In this document: positions 4,441 through 5,011 of the stretch, in pieces
Position numbering within the stretch: position 1 is the first letter of the stretch
How the letters are laid out: the number at the start of each line of letters is the position of its first letter
Origin: Bacteroidota bacterium
GTDB lineage: Bacteria > Bacteroidota > Bacteroidia > Bacteroidales > UBA10428
DNA: 5,011 nt
Direction of reading: 5' to 3'
Assembly (NCBI GenBank): GCA_024640925.1
Contig: JAHEEB010000178.1
Coordinates: forward strand, 2,499-7,509
Translations under genes and position numbers: made by a program
The notes under the pieces: model-generated
Seen by the model: only the letters and a program-made list of their open reading frames with translations
What the model was told of the DNA's origin: nothing
Databases searched by the model: none

Positions 4441-5011
4441 ATGAAGCGCCAGAATATTCTTTTTAATACCACTGCCCAAAATGCATTGAAGGCTTCAATC
4501 TTTTTTATCGTTGGTCTTGTGCTTACTCTGATTGCTACCCTGTATACAAAATATGGCGTTGAAGAAACGGCAAACAAGGAATTAAAATCAATTTGCTCTG
4601 ATATACAAATTAAAATTAATTTACGCCTGCAGGCCCATGCCCAACTTTTACGATACGGTTCAGCTTTATTTGCCGCATCAGATTCGGTTAGCCGAAACGA
4701 TTGGAAAATTTTTTACGAAAAGTCTCATATCGACAAAAACCTTGAGGGAATAAAGGGACTTGGATTTGTATTAATTATTCCAAAAAAACAGTTACAACAA
4801 CATATTCAAGACATAAGAAATGAAGGTTTTCCGGATTATACCATTCGACCTGAAGGTGATCGGAAAATTTACACTTCAATTATTTACCTTGAGCCATTCT
4901 CAGGTCGAAATCTACATGCATTTGGCTACGATATGTTTTCTGAACCTGTTCGTCGAAAAGCAATGGAAATATCGCGCGACTCAAATATTGCCATGCTATC
5001 GGGTAAGGTTA
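4441..5011 (+). CDS. Membrane-anchored CHASE-domain sensor (partial, runs off right edge)
   Basis: 190 complete codons from the ATG at 4441 are open to the edge. A short cytoplasmic N-terminus is followed by one hydrophobic helix, ASIFFIVGLVLTLIATLY (about 18-35). An extracytoplasmic CHASE domain then starts near residue 70 (RYGSALFAASDSVSRNDW, 71-88), with the conserved GIKGLGFVLIIPK (102-114) and, late in the window, NLHAFGYDMFSEPVRRKAM (157-175) followed by a D-S-N-I-A-M-L-S-G-K run, a very recognisable CHASE signature. CHASE domains bind small ligands such as cytokinin-like or other compounds and usually sit in histidine kinases or cyclic-nucleotide and diguanylate enzymes; the output domain is off the window. 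A second membrane helix should follow. No partner gene is visible. Confidence 0.9.
   Translation, partial: MKRQNILFNTTAQNALKASIFFIVGLVLTLIATLYTKYGVEETANKELKSICSDIQIKINLRLQAHAQLLRYGSALFAASDSVSRNDWKIFYEKSHIDKNLEGIKGLGFVLIIPKKQLQQHIQDIRNEGFPDYTIRPEGDRKIYTSIIYLEPFSGRNLHAFGYDMFSEPVRRKAMEISRDSNIAMLSGKV

Noticed and set aside
4356..4577. Minus-strand 73-codon ORF
   Set aside because: Antisense to the start of the CHASE sensor, which has a clear domain signature.

Overview
The window is an AT-rich stretch of bacterial chromosome, most likely from a member of the Bacteroidota. Three things point there: perfect TAnnTTTG -7 boxes ahead of two transcription units, A-rich leaders without Shine-Dalgarno sequences, and the protein families present. 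No rRNA, tRNA, CRISPR array, transposase or integrase is visible. Everything from the left edge to about 4090 is on the minus strand; the only plus-strand gene starts at 4441.

Right to left along the minus strand: a GNAT acetyltransferase (3594-4088); then an AraC-type regulator (2640-3458), an ABM-like small protein (2261-2566) and an EFR1-type flavodoxin/2[4Fe-4S] protein (1457-2254). These last three form a likely regulatory/redox unit that ends at a perfect 18-bp terminator hairpin (1408-1451). Left of that lies a wreckage zone (about 998-1400): the C-terminal half of a frameshifted XRE-type HTH protein and a small frameshifted ORF. Next come an orphan CdiI_2-type immunity gene (578-997), a 310-bp intergenic region with a large imperfect palindrome (317-422), and the N-terminus of an AAA ATPase running off the left edge (1-267). 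On the right, after about 350 bp of intergenic DNA, a membrane-anchored CHASE-domain sensor (4441 to the edge) runs out of the window.

The accessory content (immunity gene without its toxin, broken HTH regulator, GNAT, AAA ATPase of a type usually paired with a subtilisin-like protease) looks like a gene-turnover region. The least expected signal is repeat structure between genes: a roughly 50-60 bp element at 470-518, 1166-1221 and 4130-4188, always in the same orientation relative to the minus-strand genes, plus a separate 42-bp repeat at 1040-1081 and 3554-3595. The first family brackets the immunity gene like cassette boundaries. Whether these are recombination sites, dispersed intergenic repeats or RNA elements cannot be decided from this window.

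Functionally, the AraC regulator probably controls the downstream ABM-EFR1 pair from its own promoter region. The other genes look like independent units.
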